Below are positions 47,827 through 57,655 of a DNA stretch of 64,000 bases, one piece after another (position 1 is the stretch's first letter; every line of letters begins with the position of its first letter). The stretch comes from Brumicola pallidula DSM 14239 = ACAM 615 (lineage in GTDB: Bacteria; Pseudomonadota; Gammaproteobacteria; Enterobacterales; Alteromonadaceae). A program made the position numbers and the translations under genes. The notes under the pieces were generated by a model that had not been told where the DNA came from, did no database searches, and saw only the letters and a program-made list of their open reading frames with translations. Where the stretch lies: the NCBI RefSeq assembly GCF_000428905.1, contig NZ_AUAV01000015.1, positions 97,431 through 161,430 on the forward strand, in the 5' to 3' direction.

Positions 47827-48363
47827 TTACTCACCTTCAAATTCAATTAAACTAAATGGTGTTACACCATGTTCTTTTAACTTTTTATCACCGCCAATTT
47901 CAGGCAGTGATATAACAAAACCTGCATGTTCAGTAATTCCACCCAAACGACGGATCAAGTTAGCAGTAGCGACCATAGTACCACCAGTAGCTAACAAGTC
48001 ATCAATCATTAGTACCCTATCACCGGGTAAAATAGCATCTGTATGAATTTCTAATGTATCGGTGCCGTACTCGAGCTCATAAGTTTCGGAAATCACCTCT
48101 CTGGGTAGCTTTCCAGGTTTTCTGACTGGGACAAAACCAATGCCCATTTCTAATGCTAACGGCGCACCAAAAAAGAAACCTCTGGCTTCGGTGCCAACTA
48201 TCTTTTCAAAAGTCATTCCATTAAATTGAGATTTCAATTGTTCGATACACGCGGTAAAAGCTTCATGGTCTTGAAGTATGCTCGTTACATCACGAAACAT
48301 GATCCCTTTCTTTGGATAATCAGGGATTGTGGTTATTGCAGATTTGATTAGTTCAATTGTCAC
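47827..48363 (-). CDS. apt: Adenine phosphoribosyltransferase
   Basis: A 178-residue purine-salvage enzyme making AMP from adenine and [22 protein letters not shown], the flexible loop [10 protein letters not shown] and the PRPP motif [14 protein letters not shown] are as expected. It lies 10 nt before dnaX, as in enteric bacteria. Confidence 0.97.
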   Translation of the reverse strand: MTIELIKSAITTIPDYPKKGIMFRDVTSILQDHEAFTACIEQLKSQFNGMTFEKIVGTEARGFFFGAPLALEMGIGFVPVRKPGKLPREVISETYELEYGTDTLEIHTDAILPGDRVLMIDDLLATGGTMVATANLIRRLGGITEHAGFVISLPEIGGDKKLKEHGVTPFSLIEFEGE

Positions 48364-48381
48364 TTAGCTACCTAAAACAGA

Positions 48382-48510
48382 TTAATTGCTGAAAAAGAAT
48401 ACATACCAACCAGAGATTATATGCATAAGAGGGAGTGCAAGCAGAGTAACCAAAATAACTAACAGATACCAGCCGTTAAAAGCCTCTTTAAATTCAGTGT
48501 CATCACTCAT
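48382..48510 (-). CDS. Small membrane protein upstream of apt
   Basis: Forty-two residues starting MSDDTEFKEAFNGWYLLVIL, with one hydrophobic helix of about 25 residues (YLLVILVTLLALPLMHIISG). AAGG lies about 10 nt before the ATG; an upstream in-frame ATG at 48624 would add 38 residues without a good site. No family recognised. It is 18 nt upstream of apt and probably cotranscribed. Confidence 0.55.
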   Translation of the reverse strand: MSDDTEFKEAFNGWYLLVILVTLLALPLMHIISGWYVFFFSN

Positions 48511-48756
48511 TGGCACAACCTTATTTGTTGACTGTAATTTTAGAGCGGTGAATGTTACTTGATCGAAGTCAAAAAAAACAGGATTTGATCGATTTCTTAA
48601 TAGAAGATTTTTATCTATGGTCAAAGTTCAGATAGCCACGTTGAGCATATCGTAGCGTGGTTTGTAAACTCCTTCAAATGTTAACTATTTACGTTAATAA
48701 TACGCGCACGGCATTGGCATGCAACTTTACGCCAACGTTTACTATGGGGGCATTGG

Positions 48757-50322
48757 CTAAGACGCTTTGTAACCTATTCTAAAACCACCCCAATGCTTTC
48801 CATTGACATAAATGGGAGCGGATAAATCATGCATAACCTCACCTGTATCACGCTTATAAGTTTGTAGTAAAAACAACTCTTTATTACTCCCACATCTTGC
48901 TCCCGTGTAGTCATCGAAAATACGTTTTGTTCTATTACCGACTAAATCTTTTTCGTAGTCGCCACACAGAGGTTTCGAAAAACACTTATTGTGAGTGGGA
49001 AAATAACCGTTTCTATCAACTGCGCCAGCGTAAATAATAAACGCATGTTGTTCTAGGATTGGTTCTTGTATCACAGGTAACGCTTTGTCGGTGAATTTAT
49101 CAAATTTGGTAGCATGCTTTATTGGGTTCGTATTTAAAATAACTTTATAATCGGTATCAAACAAATCAATCTCGCTTATCCATGCATTTTGAATCGATTG
49201 TTCAAACAAGGCGGCTATTTTAGAAGCGACGTCAATAGCCATTTTTTGCACTAATGCGTTTCTGTTATCTAAATCAAAATTGATTAAAGAACGAAAAACC
49301 CCCTCTGTTTGATGGCATAGCTGAAGTACTTTTTCAGAGACATCTTCAAGTTCGTGTTTTAGTGAGCCTGTAGACAAAAATAGACTCTCAGCGTGCGTAG
49401 AAATACCGCTATTAACCTCTTTTGTCTGGGCCACACAAGCAGACAGAGCATCCATCGATTCTTTGGCTGACATTGACGTTGATGCTGATTTACCTACACG
49501 CTCTGCAGCCTGCGCTACGTAATCAGCCATTTGATTACCAGCCGTAGCTACTTTATCAATGGCAACCACGGACGCATTACTACCATTGGTGATTTGCTCC
49601 AACACAGACTCAATACCTTGGGTTGCTTCAGTCGTTCTTTTTGCTAAATTTCTCACTTCATCGGCAACAACCGCAAAACCCCGGCCCTGCTCCCCCGCCC
49701 TAGCCGCTTCAATAGCAGCATTTAATGCTAACATGTTAGTCTGCGAAGCAAGTTGATTAATAGTTTCTACGATACTCGCTATGTCATTTGCATTTTCTCT
49801 CAAACTTAGTAGCAGAGAATTTGTATCGTTTATTTGAGACTGCAGGATATTTTGTTGAGTTGACACTTTTTGCAGTAATTGCACTGAATCATTTGCATCC
49901 CCATAGGAATCAGAAATATTGCTTAATGCTTGCTGGCTAAGCTGAATGATTGACTCATTTGACGTTTCAATTATACAAACACGTTCAGCAATCTGTTTGG
50001 TACTATCAACTTGAGCGTCAAATAAATTTGCTAGTTTGTCAACAAAATGAGAAATATTGGCGCTGCCTATCGCTATGCTACTCGATTGCTGAGCAATATC
50101 TTCGCCTGCGTTTCGCATCTTTATTAGCCTACTATCAGCTTGCTCAATTGCGGGAGACTGCGAAGTCCCAGCTGCAAGGTCAATAAGAAAACTGGCAGCT
50201 AAAAAGGCAATAGCAGCAACAAAACCAGTGAACATGGGTCCTAATTCTAAGCCAAAACAAATATACATTAACGCAAATAAAGCAATCGAACCTAGCATTC
50301 TAGCAAAAACAAATAATTTCAA
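48757..50322 (-). CDS. Chemoreceptor with C-terminal cytoplasmic sensor domain
   Basis: A 521-residue receptor with inverted order. Residues ~5-48 are two membrane helices without a periplasmic domain. The signalling domain follows (~95-330), with tip [19 protein letters not shown] and [15 protein letters not shown]. The last ~150 residues are a Cache/PAS-like domain carrying [20 protein letters not shown] and [16 protein letters not shown]. Such C-terminal sensor receptors are known in Pseudomonas and Vibrio; some bind haem or detect metabolites. No CheR tail motif is seen. Single gene, not part of the che cluster. Confidence 0.9.
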   Translation of the reverse strand: MKLFVFARMLGSIALFALMYICFGLELGPMFTGFVAAIAFLAASFLIDLAAGTSQSPAIEQADSRLIKMRNAGEDIAQQSSSIAIGSANISHFVDKLANLFDAQVDSTKQIAERVCIIETSNESIIQLSQQALSNISDSYGDANDSVQLLQKVSTQQNILQSQINDTNSLLLSLRENANDIASIVETINQLASQTNMLALNAAIEAARAGEQGRGFAVVADEVRNLAKRTTEATQGIESVLEQITNGSNASVVAIDKVATAGNQMADYVAQAAERVGKSASTSMSAKESMDALSACVAQTKEVNSGISTHAESLFLSTGSLKHELEDVSEKVLQLCHQTEGVFRSLINFDLDNRNALVQKMAIDVASKIAALFEQSIQNAWISEIDLFDTDYKVILNTNPIKHATKFDKFTDKALPVIQEPILEQHAFIIYAGAVDRNGYFPTHNKCFSKPLCGDYEKDLVGNRTKRIFDDYTGARCGSNKELFLLQTYKRDTGEVMHDLSAPIYVNGKHWGGFRIGYKAS

Positions 50323-50553
50323 AATACAGCCCTCAGTCAGTCATTAATTATGTGAGCAACATGCATGTGGAAAAACTTATAAGACCACGATAATAGGGAG
50401 GTTATCGCCATAAAAGCAAACTTATTAACTACGACTTTTGTCGCAGGTCAATAAAAAATAACAAAGTAATGAAGGGCTGAGTCAAGAAGGGAAGCCTCAT
50501 CCATGAGGCAAAAAAAGGGATTTTTGTATTACATCAACTGCGTATTTTAAAAA

Positions 50554-50799
50554 TTATTTATCTAAATTAGCAACTGAAAACTCGTCAGGACTAATAAAAC
50601 CATCAGTATTAATATCCAGTGAATCAAATAACTCATTGAGCACGTCATGAGATACTGCTTCCGCTTTAGAAATCAAGCCATCAGCATCGCTATCCAAAGC
50701 TTTAAACAGGTCTTCATTTGAGAATGCACTTGTTGATGTGAGGGCTAATGTGAAGGCCAAAGCCGCTATAGATAGGAATATATTGCGTTTTGTACTCAT
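50554..50799 (-). CDS. Exported EF-hand protein
   Basis: An 81-residue protein with a signal peptide (IFLSIAALAFTLALTSTSAFS) and two EF-hand loops, DSDADGLISKAE and DINTDGFISPDE. Both have canonical Asp at positions 1, 3 and 5 and Glu at 12. Probably a periplasmic or secreted calcium binder or buffer. GAGAAT lies before the ATG. A stem-loop at ~50487-50502 follows. Confidence 0.88.
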   Translation of the reverse strand: MSTKRNIFLSIAALAFTLALTSTSAFSNEDLFKALDSDADGLISKAEAVSHDVLNELFDSLDINTDGFISPDEFSVANLDK

Positions 50800-51091
50800 A
50801 GTGATAATTCTCCAGTTACATTAAAAGTTGGTGAGAAACAATACTCTCTCAAGACAGCTATATCAGAATCTATGCCAGTTTTAATTTCTACATACATTTC
50901 ATATAGTTAAATTCATCGGCAGCAAAATTTCGTATTACATATAAGGTAATGTGTTTCTTTTCTGCAACGCATAAAAATAGCTTTTATGAATAAACGAGTA
51001 AGTACATGTAACTATTAGATAATTTATTGTATGAAATGGACGACACTTATATTTGGAAATGATCAATATGGATACGCTAGTGACTAATAGA

Positions 51092-51182
51092 GAAGGCGGT
51101 TAACAAAGAAGGCGGTTAATAAAGAAGGCGGTTAATAAAGAAGGCGGTTAACAAAGAAGGTGGTTAACAAAAAAGGCGGTTC
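51092..51182. repeat. Five to six 16-nt tandem repeats
   Basis: Five copies of GAAGGCGGTTAAYAAA with single-base variants, then a truncated sixth. They lie in the 526-nt gap between the EF-hand gene and the lipoprotein terminator. No gene is seen in the rest of that gap. Confidence 0.93.
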
Positions 51183-51239
51183 ATGTTCTGTGCGCAGAAA
51201 AGTAGACGTAAAATTAAGGACCAACGTTTATCTAAAAAT

Positions 51240-51305
51240 AAAAAAACCACCGTATAGTGGTTTTTGAAGAGGTAGGCTATCTCAATAAAGAGATAGCCTG
51301 CTACC
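51240..51305 (-). terminator. Tandem terminator hairpins after the large lipoprotein
   Basis: Read on the reverse strand: first a stem of GGTAGC/AGGCTATCTC against GAGATAGCCT/ACC (51271-51305), then AAAAACCAC, a short loop and GTGGTTTTTTT (51240-51266). The second has the T-run of a rho-independent terminator. Confidence 0.85.
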
Positions 51306-51325
51306 GTTAATAAAACAAACTTTTA

Positions 51326-54010
51326 TTAATTAGCGCTAAAGGTGATGTTATCGAAATAAACAACACTTTCTACGGTTCTCTCGCCCGCAATGAAGTCAGG
51401 AAATACGATCACGTCAACAAGGTCCGAAGTATCACCAAGACCGATATTACCCGATAAATCAAAAGTCATTTCTTCCCAAGCATTAACGACTGTATTAGGT
51501 ATTTTAAGCTCTCCTTGAGCTCCGCCTGCTGCATTAGCAAACTTGATACCAACATCACTAATCGTCGTTTTCCACACCATAATACGCACAATCGAATTAG
51601 TCGCGTCTAGCGTAAAGGTTGGAGCAGACTCAGTTTCTGTTCCTGCATAGAACGCAGCACCGATAGGTGCAGTAAACTTAGCAACCGTCGCTGACGTATT
51701 CGCACCCGTCATATCAGGGTTAGCCACAAACTCTAATGGAGCGGTAGTATCTTCAAATACGGTCCACGTACCTGTGTTGCCAGCAGGCTCAAAATCAAAA
51801 CCTAAAGTGCTCAGGGTAACAGGCGGCTCAGCACTGCCTGCCGTTCCAGGGAACGTAATGTCGTCAAAGTAGAATGTCCAGTTGGCTGCATCATTCTCTG
51901 CGTCACCTGCTGTGCCATTGTCAAAGATTAGAGTGACGCCAGTATTACCTGCACCGGAGATCCCGGTAAAGTTGAAGCTTAACTCTTCCCAACCCGAACC
52001 ACTATGAGTTGCCGTTATTTCACCTACGGGTCCGCCTTCAAGTTTAAACAATACAGGCACTTGTCGCTCTGACCATACCTTCATCGTGATCATGGCGCCA
52101 GCAGGAATATCAATAGCGCTATCTAGCGTTAATGTACTGCCACCAAAAGTAGCGCCAGCATTTTTAACCATTCGGCCAACTTGTGCACTAGTGTTGATGC
52201 CAGAAGCGTCCGGGTTAGCAATAACGTTTGCTACACCGCCTTCAAAATCAGCGAAAGCATAAGACTCAATTGCACCTTCAAAATCGGTAACCGTGGTGTC
52301 ACCAACTTCGCCGCCACCATCATCACCTGCTACTGGGAATATGATGTCATCAAAGTAGAATGTCCAGTTTGCTGCATCATTTTCTGCGTCGCCTGCTGTG
52401 CCATTGTCAAAGATTAGAGTGACGCCAGTATTACCTGCACCGGAGATCCCAGTAAAGTCGAAACTTAACTCTTCCCAACCCGAACCACCATGAGTTGCCG
52501 TTATTTCGCCTACGGGTCCACCTTCAAGTTTAAACAAAACAGGCACTACTCGCTCAGACCATACCTTCATCGTGATCATGGCGCCAGCCGGGATATCGAC
52601 AGCGCTGTCTAGGGTTAACGTACTGCCACCAAAAGTGGCACCGGCGTTTTTAACCATTTGACCAACCTGTGAGCTAGTGTTGATGCCAGAAGCGTCCGGG
52701 TTAGCAATAATGCTTGCTACACCGCCTTCAAAATTAGAAAAAGCATAAGACTCAATTGCTCCTTCAAAATCAGTAACTGTGCCATCTCCGCCGCTTACAT
52801 CGCCGCCACCCTCAACACTAACTATCTTGAAGTTATCGATAAGGTACTCTGCACCAGCCGCTTCACCATAGCTTGGGAATACCATAAATACATCGATTCC
52901 ACTAAAATTTAAGCTACCGCCGCTAAGCGATGAAAGTGGGAATGTATATGTTTGCCAAGTGTCCAATGCTGGCGCTGAATGACCTTCAACACTGCTCGAT
53001 AGTGGAACTTCAACTGCGTTCGCACCACTGCCAGACTCAACTTTAAAGAACCAACCATTATTAGGCGCAGTTGTATTTGCAAGCAGTTGTAACTCGAACT
53101 TAATCTGACCATTAGAGACGATGCCGGATGCATCGAAAGGCACGCCGTTGACAGCTGTACTGCTTCCACCTTCACGCGCAATGAAGCCTGCCACGCTTGG
53201 TTTAGTTAGTGGGCCAAACTTCATAGCTTGGTCACGATCAGCATCATCGGGAACTGTGAATATAGTTGTTGGGCCACCATTGTCCGTCCAAGCTGCCCAT
53301 TCAGGTAACTCAGCATTTTCAAATACGCTAAGCTCCAACGTTTCCACATTAGCTGTAGCAACAGCAATAGTAAACATTTGAGTCGCTGCATCAGTGCCAT
53401 CACTGACCATTAATTCTACGTCGTAATCACCTGCGATATCAGGCGTACCCGATAGAATAGCGGTAGCTACATCAAACGCAGCCCACGCTGGCACGACTGA
53501 AGCAGAGAAAGTCAGATCATCAAAATTATCATCTTCTGCAGTGGCTGTGTAGGAGTAGGCAGAACCGACCATGCCCGCTACAATTCCAGTACTAGTAAAA
53601 GTAGGCGCAACTTGGTCTGGCGCAGCTGAAACCACAATGGTAAATGACTCAGTTGACGTATCAGTGCCATCGGTAACGGTTAGCGTAACATCATGATTAC
53701 CGACATCTGCACTTACGGGAGTGCCAGAAAGAACGCCAGTAGCAGGATCAAATACTAACCATGCTGGCAACGTTGTTGCTGCAAGAGTCAATGTATCTGC
53801 GTCAGCATCCGTTGCAGCGAAAGTATAAGTGTATACTTGGTCTTCATTTGCTGTGGTTATTCCGGTGCTACCTACTACTGGCGCATTGTTGGCCGCCGGC
53901 GGAGACGGAGGCGGTGCTAGATCGTCATTTCCACATGCCGCCATTCCGAATACCAGTCCTGTTATCAGAACTAGCCTTTTTAATTTGAATCCGTGTGTAC
54001 TAGCTTTCAT
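51326..54010 (-). CDS. Large surface lipoprotein with Ig-like and duplicated beta-sandwich domains
   Basis: An 894-residue lipoprotein: lipobox VFGMAAC near residue 26. Two cadherin/Ig-like (He_PIG-type) domains follow at ~40-130 and ~135-220 (YTFAATDADADTLTLAAT, ATGVLSGTPVSADVGNHD). A jelly-roll-like domain lies at ~225-400, then two nearly identical ~155-residue domains starting TDFEGAIESYAF, and a divergent third at ~740-894. These resemble carbohydrate-binding modules of polysaccharide-degrading systems, but no catalytic domain is present. Adjacent to the TonB receptor/halogenase cluster and on the same strand. Confidence 0.85.
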   Translation of the reverse strand: MKASTHGFKLKRLVLITGLVFGMAACGNDDLAPPPSPPAANNAPVVGSTGITTANEDQVYTYTFAATDADADTLTLAATTLPAWLVFDPATGVLSGTPVSADVGNHDVTLTVTDGTDTSTESFTIVVSAAPDQVAPTFTSTGIVAGMVGSAYSYTATAEDDNFDDLTFSASVVPAWAAFDVATAILSGTPDIAGDYDVELMVSDGTDAATQMFTIAVATANVETLELSVFENAELPEWAAWTDNGGPTTIFTVPDDADRDQAMKFGPLTKPSVAGFIAREGGSSTAVNGVPFDASGIVSNGQIKFELQLLANTTAPNNGWFFKVESGSGANAVEVPLSSSVEGHSAPALDTWQTYTFPLSSLSGGSLNFSGIDVFMVFPSYGEAAGAEYLIDNFKIVSVEGGGDVSGGDGTVTDFEGAIESYAFSNFEGGVASIIANPDASGINTSSQVGQMVKNAGATFGGSTLTLDSAVDIPAGAMITMKVWSERVVPVLFKLEGGPVGEITATHGGSGWEELSFDFTGISGAGNTGVTLIFDNGTAGDAENDAANWTFYFDDIIFPVAGDDGGGEVGDTTVTDFEGAIESYAFADFEGGVANVIANPDASGINTSAQVGRMVKNAGATFGGSTLTLDSAIDIPAGAMITMKVWSERQVPVLFKLEGGPVGEITATHSGSGWEELSFNFTGISGAGNTGVTLIFDNGTAGDAENDAANWTFYFDDITFPGTAGSAEPPVTLSTLGFDFEPAGNTGTWTVFEDTTAPLEFVANPDMTGANTSATVAKFTAPIGAAFYAGTETESAPTFTLDATNSIVRIMVWKTTISDVGIKFANAAGGAQGELKIPNTVVNAWEEMTFDLSGNIGLGDTSDLVDVIVFPDFIAGERTVESVVYFDNITFSAN
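51848..52775. repeat. Tandem duplication of ~476 bp within the lipoprotein gene
   Basis: Segments ~51848-52299 and ~52324-52775 are nearly identical over about 450 bp, differing by scattered single bases. Each encodes one TDFEGAIESYAF domain. The similarity at DNA level shows a recent duplication or gene conversion. End points are estimated by eye. Confidence 0.85.
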
Positions 54011-54246
54011 TGTTCATTCCTATATAACTATCTAGTTATTTATAAATTTGCACCGCAATACGTTAACAAGTATTTACGTTACGTTTACTTTATATTCACA
54101 TTTGAGATTATAAGGAGAAGGAATTGTGATCAACTTAAACTAGACTAAGTGAACTTTTAAAGCGTTCAAGTGGACTTTAAAACAGTTGTGAGCGAACTGA
54201 AGTAATATCACAGAAAGCTATGTGTGCTTGACTTACTAATTTACAT

Positions 54247-54966
54247 TCACTGGAAATCAATAAACATATTTGCGGTCAAACGACCACATTTTGGGTCTGA
54301 ATTAATGTCAGTATCAATATCAACTATGGTTGAATGTAATAAATTCCCAGGATAGATAATTAGCCGGTTTGGTTTGTATTCAACTTCGTGGTAAAGCTCA
54401 TAGTGCTTATCTGAACAGGTCACATATTTCTGCATTGGGTCGCCGTTTTCAGCGATGAATGCTTTTGCTGAACTGACATAATGTTCGCTGCGGCTATCAC
54501 TAATTCTTTCATAGCCTGTGGGAATATGACGGAAAAAACCGGTATTTCCATGGCTTCCTGAATTTAAATAATGTAACACAGCAAAATGATAGGCTTTGCT
54601 GGTGTCAAAATGCGGCATGCATTGTAAGAGGTGTAATTCACTTTGTGCTTTAGTCAACAATGAGTAACTTTGATTGAGTGGTATTAACTTTAACTCTATG
54701 GGTACTTGGTAGACCTGACAAATCCCTCGATAAACAGCCTGCAGAATGGTGATGACATAAGGTTGTGGAAGTGGGGAACGTATACCAGGATAAAATGTTG
54801 CAAGGTCATTAGTAAATTTACTTGTAGTGCAGGCGTAATTAATTACATCTTTATTATCGACTGCTAGGTCATCGATTATTATGATTGGTGTTTTCTCTTC
54901 CCCGATCTGAATAATTTCAGCTTTAATATTAGGATTAATTAAAAAACTGGGTTGTTGTTCTTGCAT
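54247..54966 (-). CDS. DUF6445-type 2-oxoglutarate/Fe(II) oxygenase-like protein
   Basis: A 239-residue protein. MPHFDTSKAYHFAVLHYLN carries an HxD pair, and LLHSTIVDIDTD with GRLTANMFIDF a second His and an Arg, the spacing of Fe(II)/2-oxoglutarate oxygenases. FYPGIRSPLPQPYV is the conserved N-terminal block of DUF6445. Such proteins regularly neighbour tryptophan-halogenase-like genes. Substrate unknown. It lies 78 nt after the halogenase gene on the same strand. Confidence 0.75.
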   Translation of the reverse strand: MQEQQPSFLINPNIKAEIIQIGEEKTPIIIIDDLAVDNKDVINYACTTSKFTNDLATFYPGIRSPLPQPYVITILQAVYRGICQVYQVPIELKLIPLNQSYSLLTKAQSELHLLQCMPHFDTSKAYHFAVLHYLNSGSHGNTGFFRHIPTGYERISDSRSEHYVSSAKAFIAENGDPMQKYVTCSDKHYELYHEVEYKPNRLIIYPGNLLHSTIVDIDTDINSDPKCGRLTANMFIDFQ

Positions 54967-55044
54967 GCGTTATTCAAACCCTAGATAAAATGGTAACAGG
55001 GTGGAGCCGTTTGCTTGCTCAACCCTGTTAAATAGTAAATAACG

Positions 55045-56544
55045 CTAAGTGTTAACGCTCGATGGGCAATAATGCTTGATAAAATCATTGCTGTCAGGCC
55101 AGTTTTCAACCTGTCGTTTTACTCTGGATTTAATATTATTTAAGAAATCACGCAGTTCATTGTCACTCATCATATCGACAATAGGATGATATTGCTCTGG
55201 CATCAAGCCCTGACCCATCATCACCTGTATCCAAGACGTTTCGCCAAACAATTCGTCTGCTTTTTTAAAAACTTGGCCACTTTCTCTAAATAAACTCATG
55301 CGATGTTTCAGGCTGTTAGGTACATCCATACTGCTACAATATCGCCAAAAAGCGGTGTCTTTGCGTTCGGTCAGATGATAATGAAGAATAATAAAGTCTC
55401 TGATGTTTTCTGCTTCTTCTTTAGTCTGAACATTATACTCTTCGATGTCTGACTGCTTAATACCTTGTGACGGAAACATTAGCAATAAACGTACAATTGC
55501 CCTTTGAAACAGATGAATACCAGTAGACTCTAAAGGCTCAATAAATCCAGATGACAGACCCATTGCTATGCAGTTTTTATTCCAATGTTTTCTGCGTTGG
55601 CCGGTTTTAAATTTGATGACACGTGGCTCGTTTAGACGCTCGCCTTCGATATTATCTAGTAAGGTCTTTGTGGCTTCCTCGTCTGACATGTATTTACTGC
55701 AAAAGACAAAACCATTACCGGTTCGATTTTGCAATGGAATACGCCATTGCCAACCAGCGTCACGCGCGATTGCTCGCGTATAAGGTACAGGCTTGCCGAC
55801 AGTTTTGGTTTGTACCGCAATTGCACTATCACAAGGTAGTACATGACTCCAGTCATCGTAACCAGTGTGCAATGCTTCTTCAATTAACAAACCTTTAAAG
55901 CCGGTACAGTCTATGAATAAATCGCCTTCGACTACCTGACCTGAAGCAAGGGTAAGTGAATCAATATAACCTGACTCTTCGTCCAAAGTGACCTTAGCAA
56001 TCTTGCCTTCAATACGCTTTGTGCGGTATTTTTCGGCTATTTTCCTCAAAAATTTAGCATACAATCCGGCGTCAAGATGATAAGCATGATTTAGTTCTTG
56101 TCCAGCTAACACAGCGAACTTGCCTTCTCTAGCACCTAGATGCTCTGGCACATAATCACCAAGTTGTGAGGCTATACCGCGTTCGCGTCCTTTCAGCCAA
56201 AAATGCTGAAAACCTGCTGCCCAGCAACCTTGTCCTAAGAAGCCAAAAGAATGAATATAGTCTTTACTAACGTCGCGCCAATTTTCAAAAGAAATACCCA
56301 ATTTAAAGGTCGCATTAGTGGCCGCCATAAATTCTTGTTCGCTAATACCTAATAACTGATGAAAAACATGTAAGGTAGGAATTGTGGCTTCCCCGACACC
56401 AACGGTGGGTATTTCATCGGACTCTATCAAGGACACGTCCAGATTATTACCAATTAATTTTGATAATGCGGCTGCGGCCATCCAACCAGCGGTGCCTCCG
56501 CCTGCAATAATCACCTTCTTAATTTTTCTCTGTTGTTTTTTCAA
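55045..56544 (-). CDS. Flavin-dependent tryptophan-halogenase-like protein 1
   Basis: A 499-residue member of the FADH2-dependent halogenase family. VIIAGGGTAGWMAAAALSKL binds FAD; GWQWRIPLQ is the WxWxIP motif that separates halogenases from monooxygenases. The catalytic lysine equivalent is Lys81 in TFKLGISFENW, and FIEPLESTGIHLF is the conserved active-site strap. It would convert chloride or bromide with oxygen and FADH2 to hypohalous acid that reacts through the lysine. The substrate need not be tryptophan. A flavin reductase is required and is not encoded here. Downstream of the cupin gene by 61 nt. Confidence 0.9.
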   Translation of the reverse strand: MKKQQRKIKKVIIAGGGTAGWMAAAALSKLIGNNLDVSLIESDEIPTVGVGEATIPTLHVFHQLLGISEQEFMAATNATFKLGISFENWRDVSKDYIHSFGFLGQGCWAAGFQHFWLKGRERGIASQLGDYVPEHLGAREGKFAVLAGQELNHAYHLDAGLYAKFLRKIAEKYRTKRIEGKIAKVTLDEESGYIDSLTLASGQVVEGDLFIDCTGFKGLLIEEALHTGYDDWSHVLPCDSAIAVQTKTVGKPVPYTRAIARDAGWQWRIPLQNRTGNGFVFCSKYMSDEEATKTLLDNIEGERLNEPRVIKFKTGQRRKHWNKNCIAMGLSSGFIEPLESTGIHLFQRAIVRLLLMFPSQGIKQSDIEEYNVQTKEEAENIRDFIILHYHLTERKDTAFWRYCSSMDVPNSLKHRMSLFRESGQVFKKADELFGETSWIQVMMGQGLMPEQYHPIVDMMSDNELRDFLNNIKSRVKRQVENWPDSNDFIKHYCPSSVNT

Positions 56545-56605
56545 AATAAAACCTTGGTAATTAATCTTAATGTTTAATATGACAGACTAAGCTTTTGCTT
56601 GGGGC

Positions 56606-57631
56606 TTACTGTTTTAATTTATTTAATAGGTCAGCTCTTAATTTTCTTGCCGCTAATTCATCATGAGGCTTTGACAATACGCCTTTTGCTTGGTTAGGAA
56701 TATGATCCAGATTTTGCTCATCGTGATCGAAAATATAATAGTCAAAATGTGCTTTCCACGCTTGCCGCTGTGCCCTTGGTAAATCTCGTAAACTCAGCAT
56801 GGCTAGCATCAGTGCATTATTTGGACGGCCCATAAAAGCGGGACTATCTCGCCACCAGTGAGTGACTAACACATTAAATGCATCTAAGCCCTCAACATGA
56901 TGCCACCACATACTGGGCATAAAAAGTGCGTCTCCAGCCTCCAATTCAGCTACCTGAGCTGCAGCCATTGCTTGTTCAAACTTCGGATATTTAACTAGAT
57001 CCGGTTGCTCAAAATCGACTAGGCTAATATCTTGGCCTCCGGGCGCAAATTCCATTGGTCCTACATATAGGTTAGCAATTTGCTCAGGTGGAAATAATGT
57101 GAATTTTCGCCTTCCAACGACACAACAAGCCAAATTATTAGGAAAATCATAATGTGCTGCTATTTTGCTCCGATTGCCAATCCAAATAGTGGTTAATGGA
57201 TCGAGGTGGTCTATCGACGCATTATTCTGTTCATTGTAGCCAGGAAACCAATTATTAATTTCGGTAGAGCCTATATACATTGTAGGAGGCTCGGGGTCAT
57301 CAACATGTGCTAGTAGCTTATCCAGTACCTGATTCAGATTAGCTTTTGAACTGGAAAAATTAAAACCATTCATCTTCTCGTTATAAAACACCCGACCTTT
57401 AGTTTCTGGCTTTCCGTAGTACACATTTATAGGAATATCGGAATAAAAATCACGCAAATAATCAGCAGCTTTGAGCGGTGACTCTTTTCCTGCAATGACG
57501 ACTGGCCATTTATTGGCAAAACCTTTGAGAATAAGTGGTTGCGAAGACGATAACACAAAATCAGGAATATCACCGGGCTGGCAATTATTAATTTCTTTCA
57601 CTTTCTTATCTATCGCTTTCACTAAAAACAC
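56606..57631 (-). CDS. Cupin_8/JmjC-like Fe(II) oxygenase
   Basis: A 341-residue JmjC-type cupin. The facial triad is likely the His and Asp of IAAHYDFPNN and the His in MWWHHVEGLDAFNVLVTHWW. GRRKFTLFPPEQIANLYVGP is the conserved strand after HxD. Members hydroxylate protein side chains or small molecules using 2-oxoglutarate. Here it sits between SapC and halogenase genes, 24 nt from SapC, so it probably acts in the same pathway; that is inference. Confidence 0.88.
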   Translation of the reverse strand: MFLVKAIDKKVKEINNCQPGDIPDFVLSSSQPLILKGFANKWPVVIAGKESPLKAADYLRDFYSDIPINVYYGKPETKGRVFYNEKMNGFNFSSSKANLNQVLDKLLAHVDDPEPPTMYIGSTEINNWFPGYNEQNNASIDHLDPLTTIWIGNRSKIAAHYDFPNNLACCVVGRRKFTLFPPEQIANLYVGPMEFAPGGQDISLVDFEQPDLVKYPKFEQAMAAAQVAELEAGDALFMPSMWWHHVEGLDAFNVLVTHWWRDSPAFMGRPNNALMLAMLSLRDLPRAQRQAWKAHFDYYIFDHDEQNLDHIPNQAKGVLSKPHDELAARKLRADLLNKLKQ

Positions 57632-57655
57632 CCTTTAAATCATGTAATTTAAATA

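Noticed and set aside
55623..55898. Forward frames antisense to halogenase 1
   Set aside because: They are shadows of the halogenase codons with no ribosome site or family pattern.
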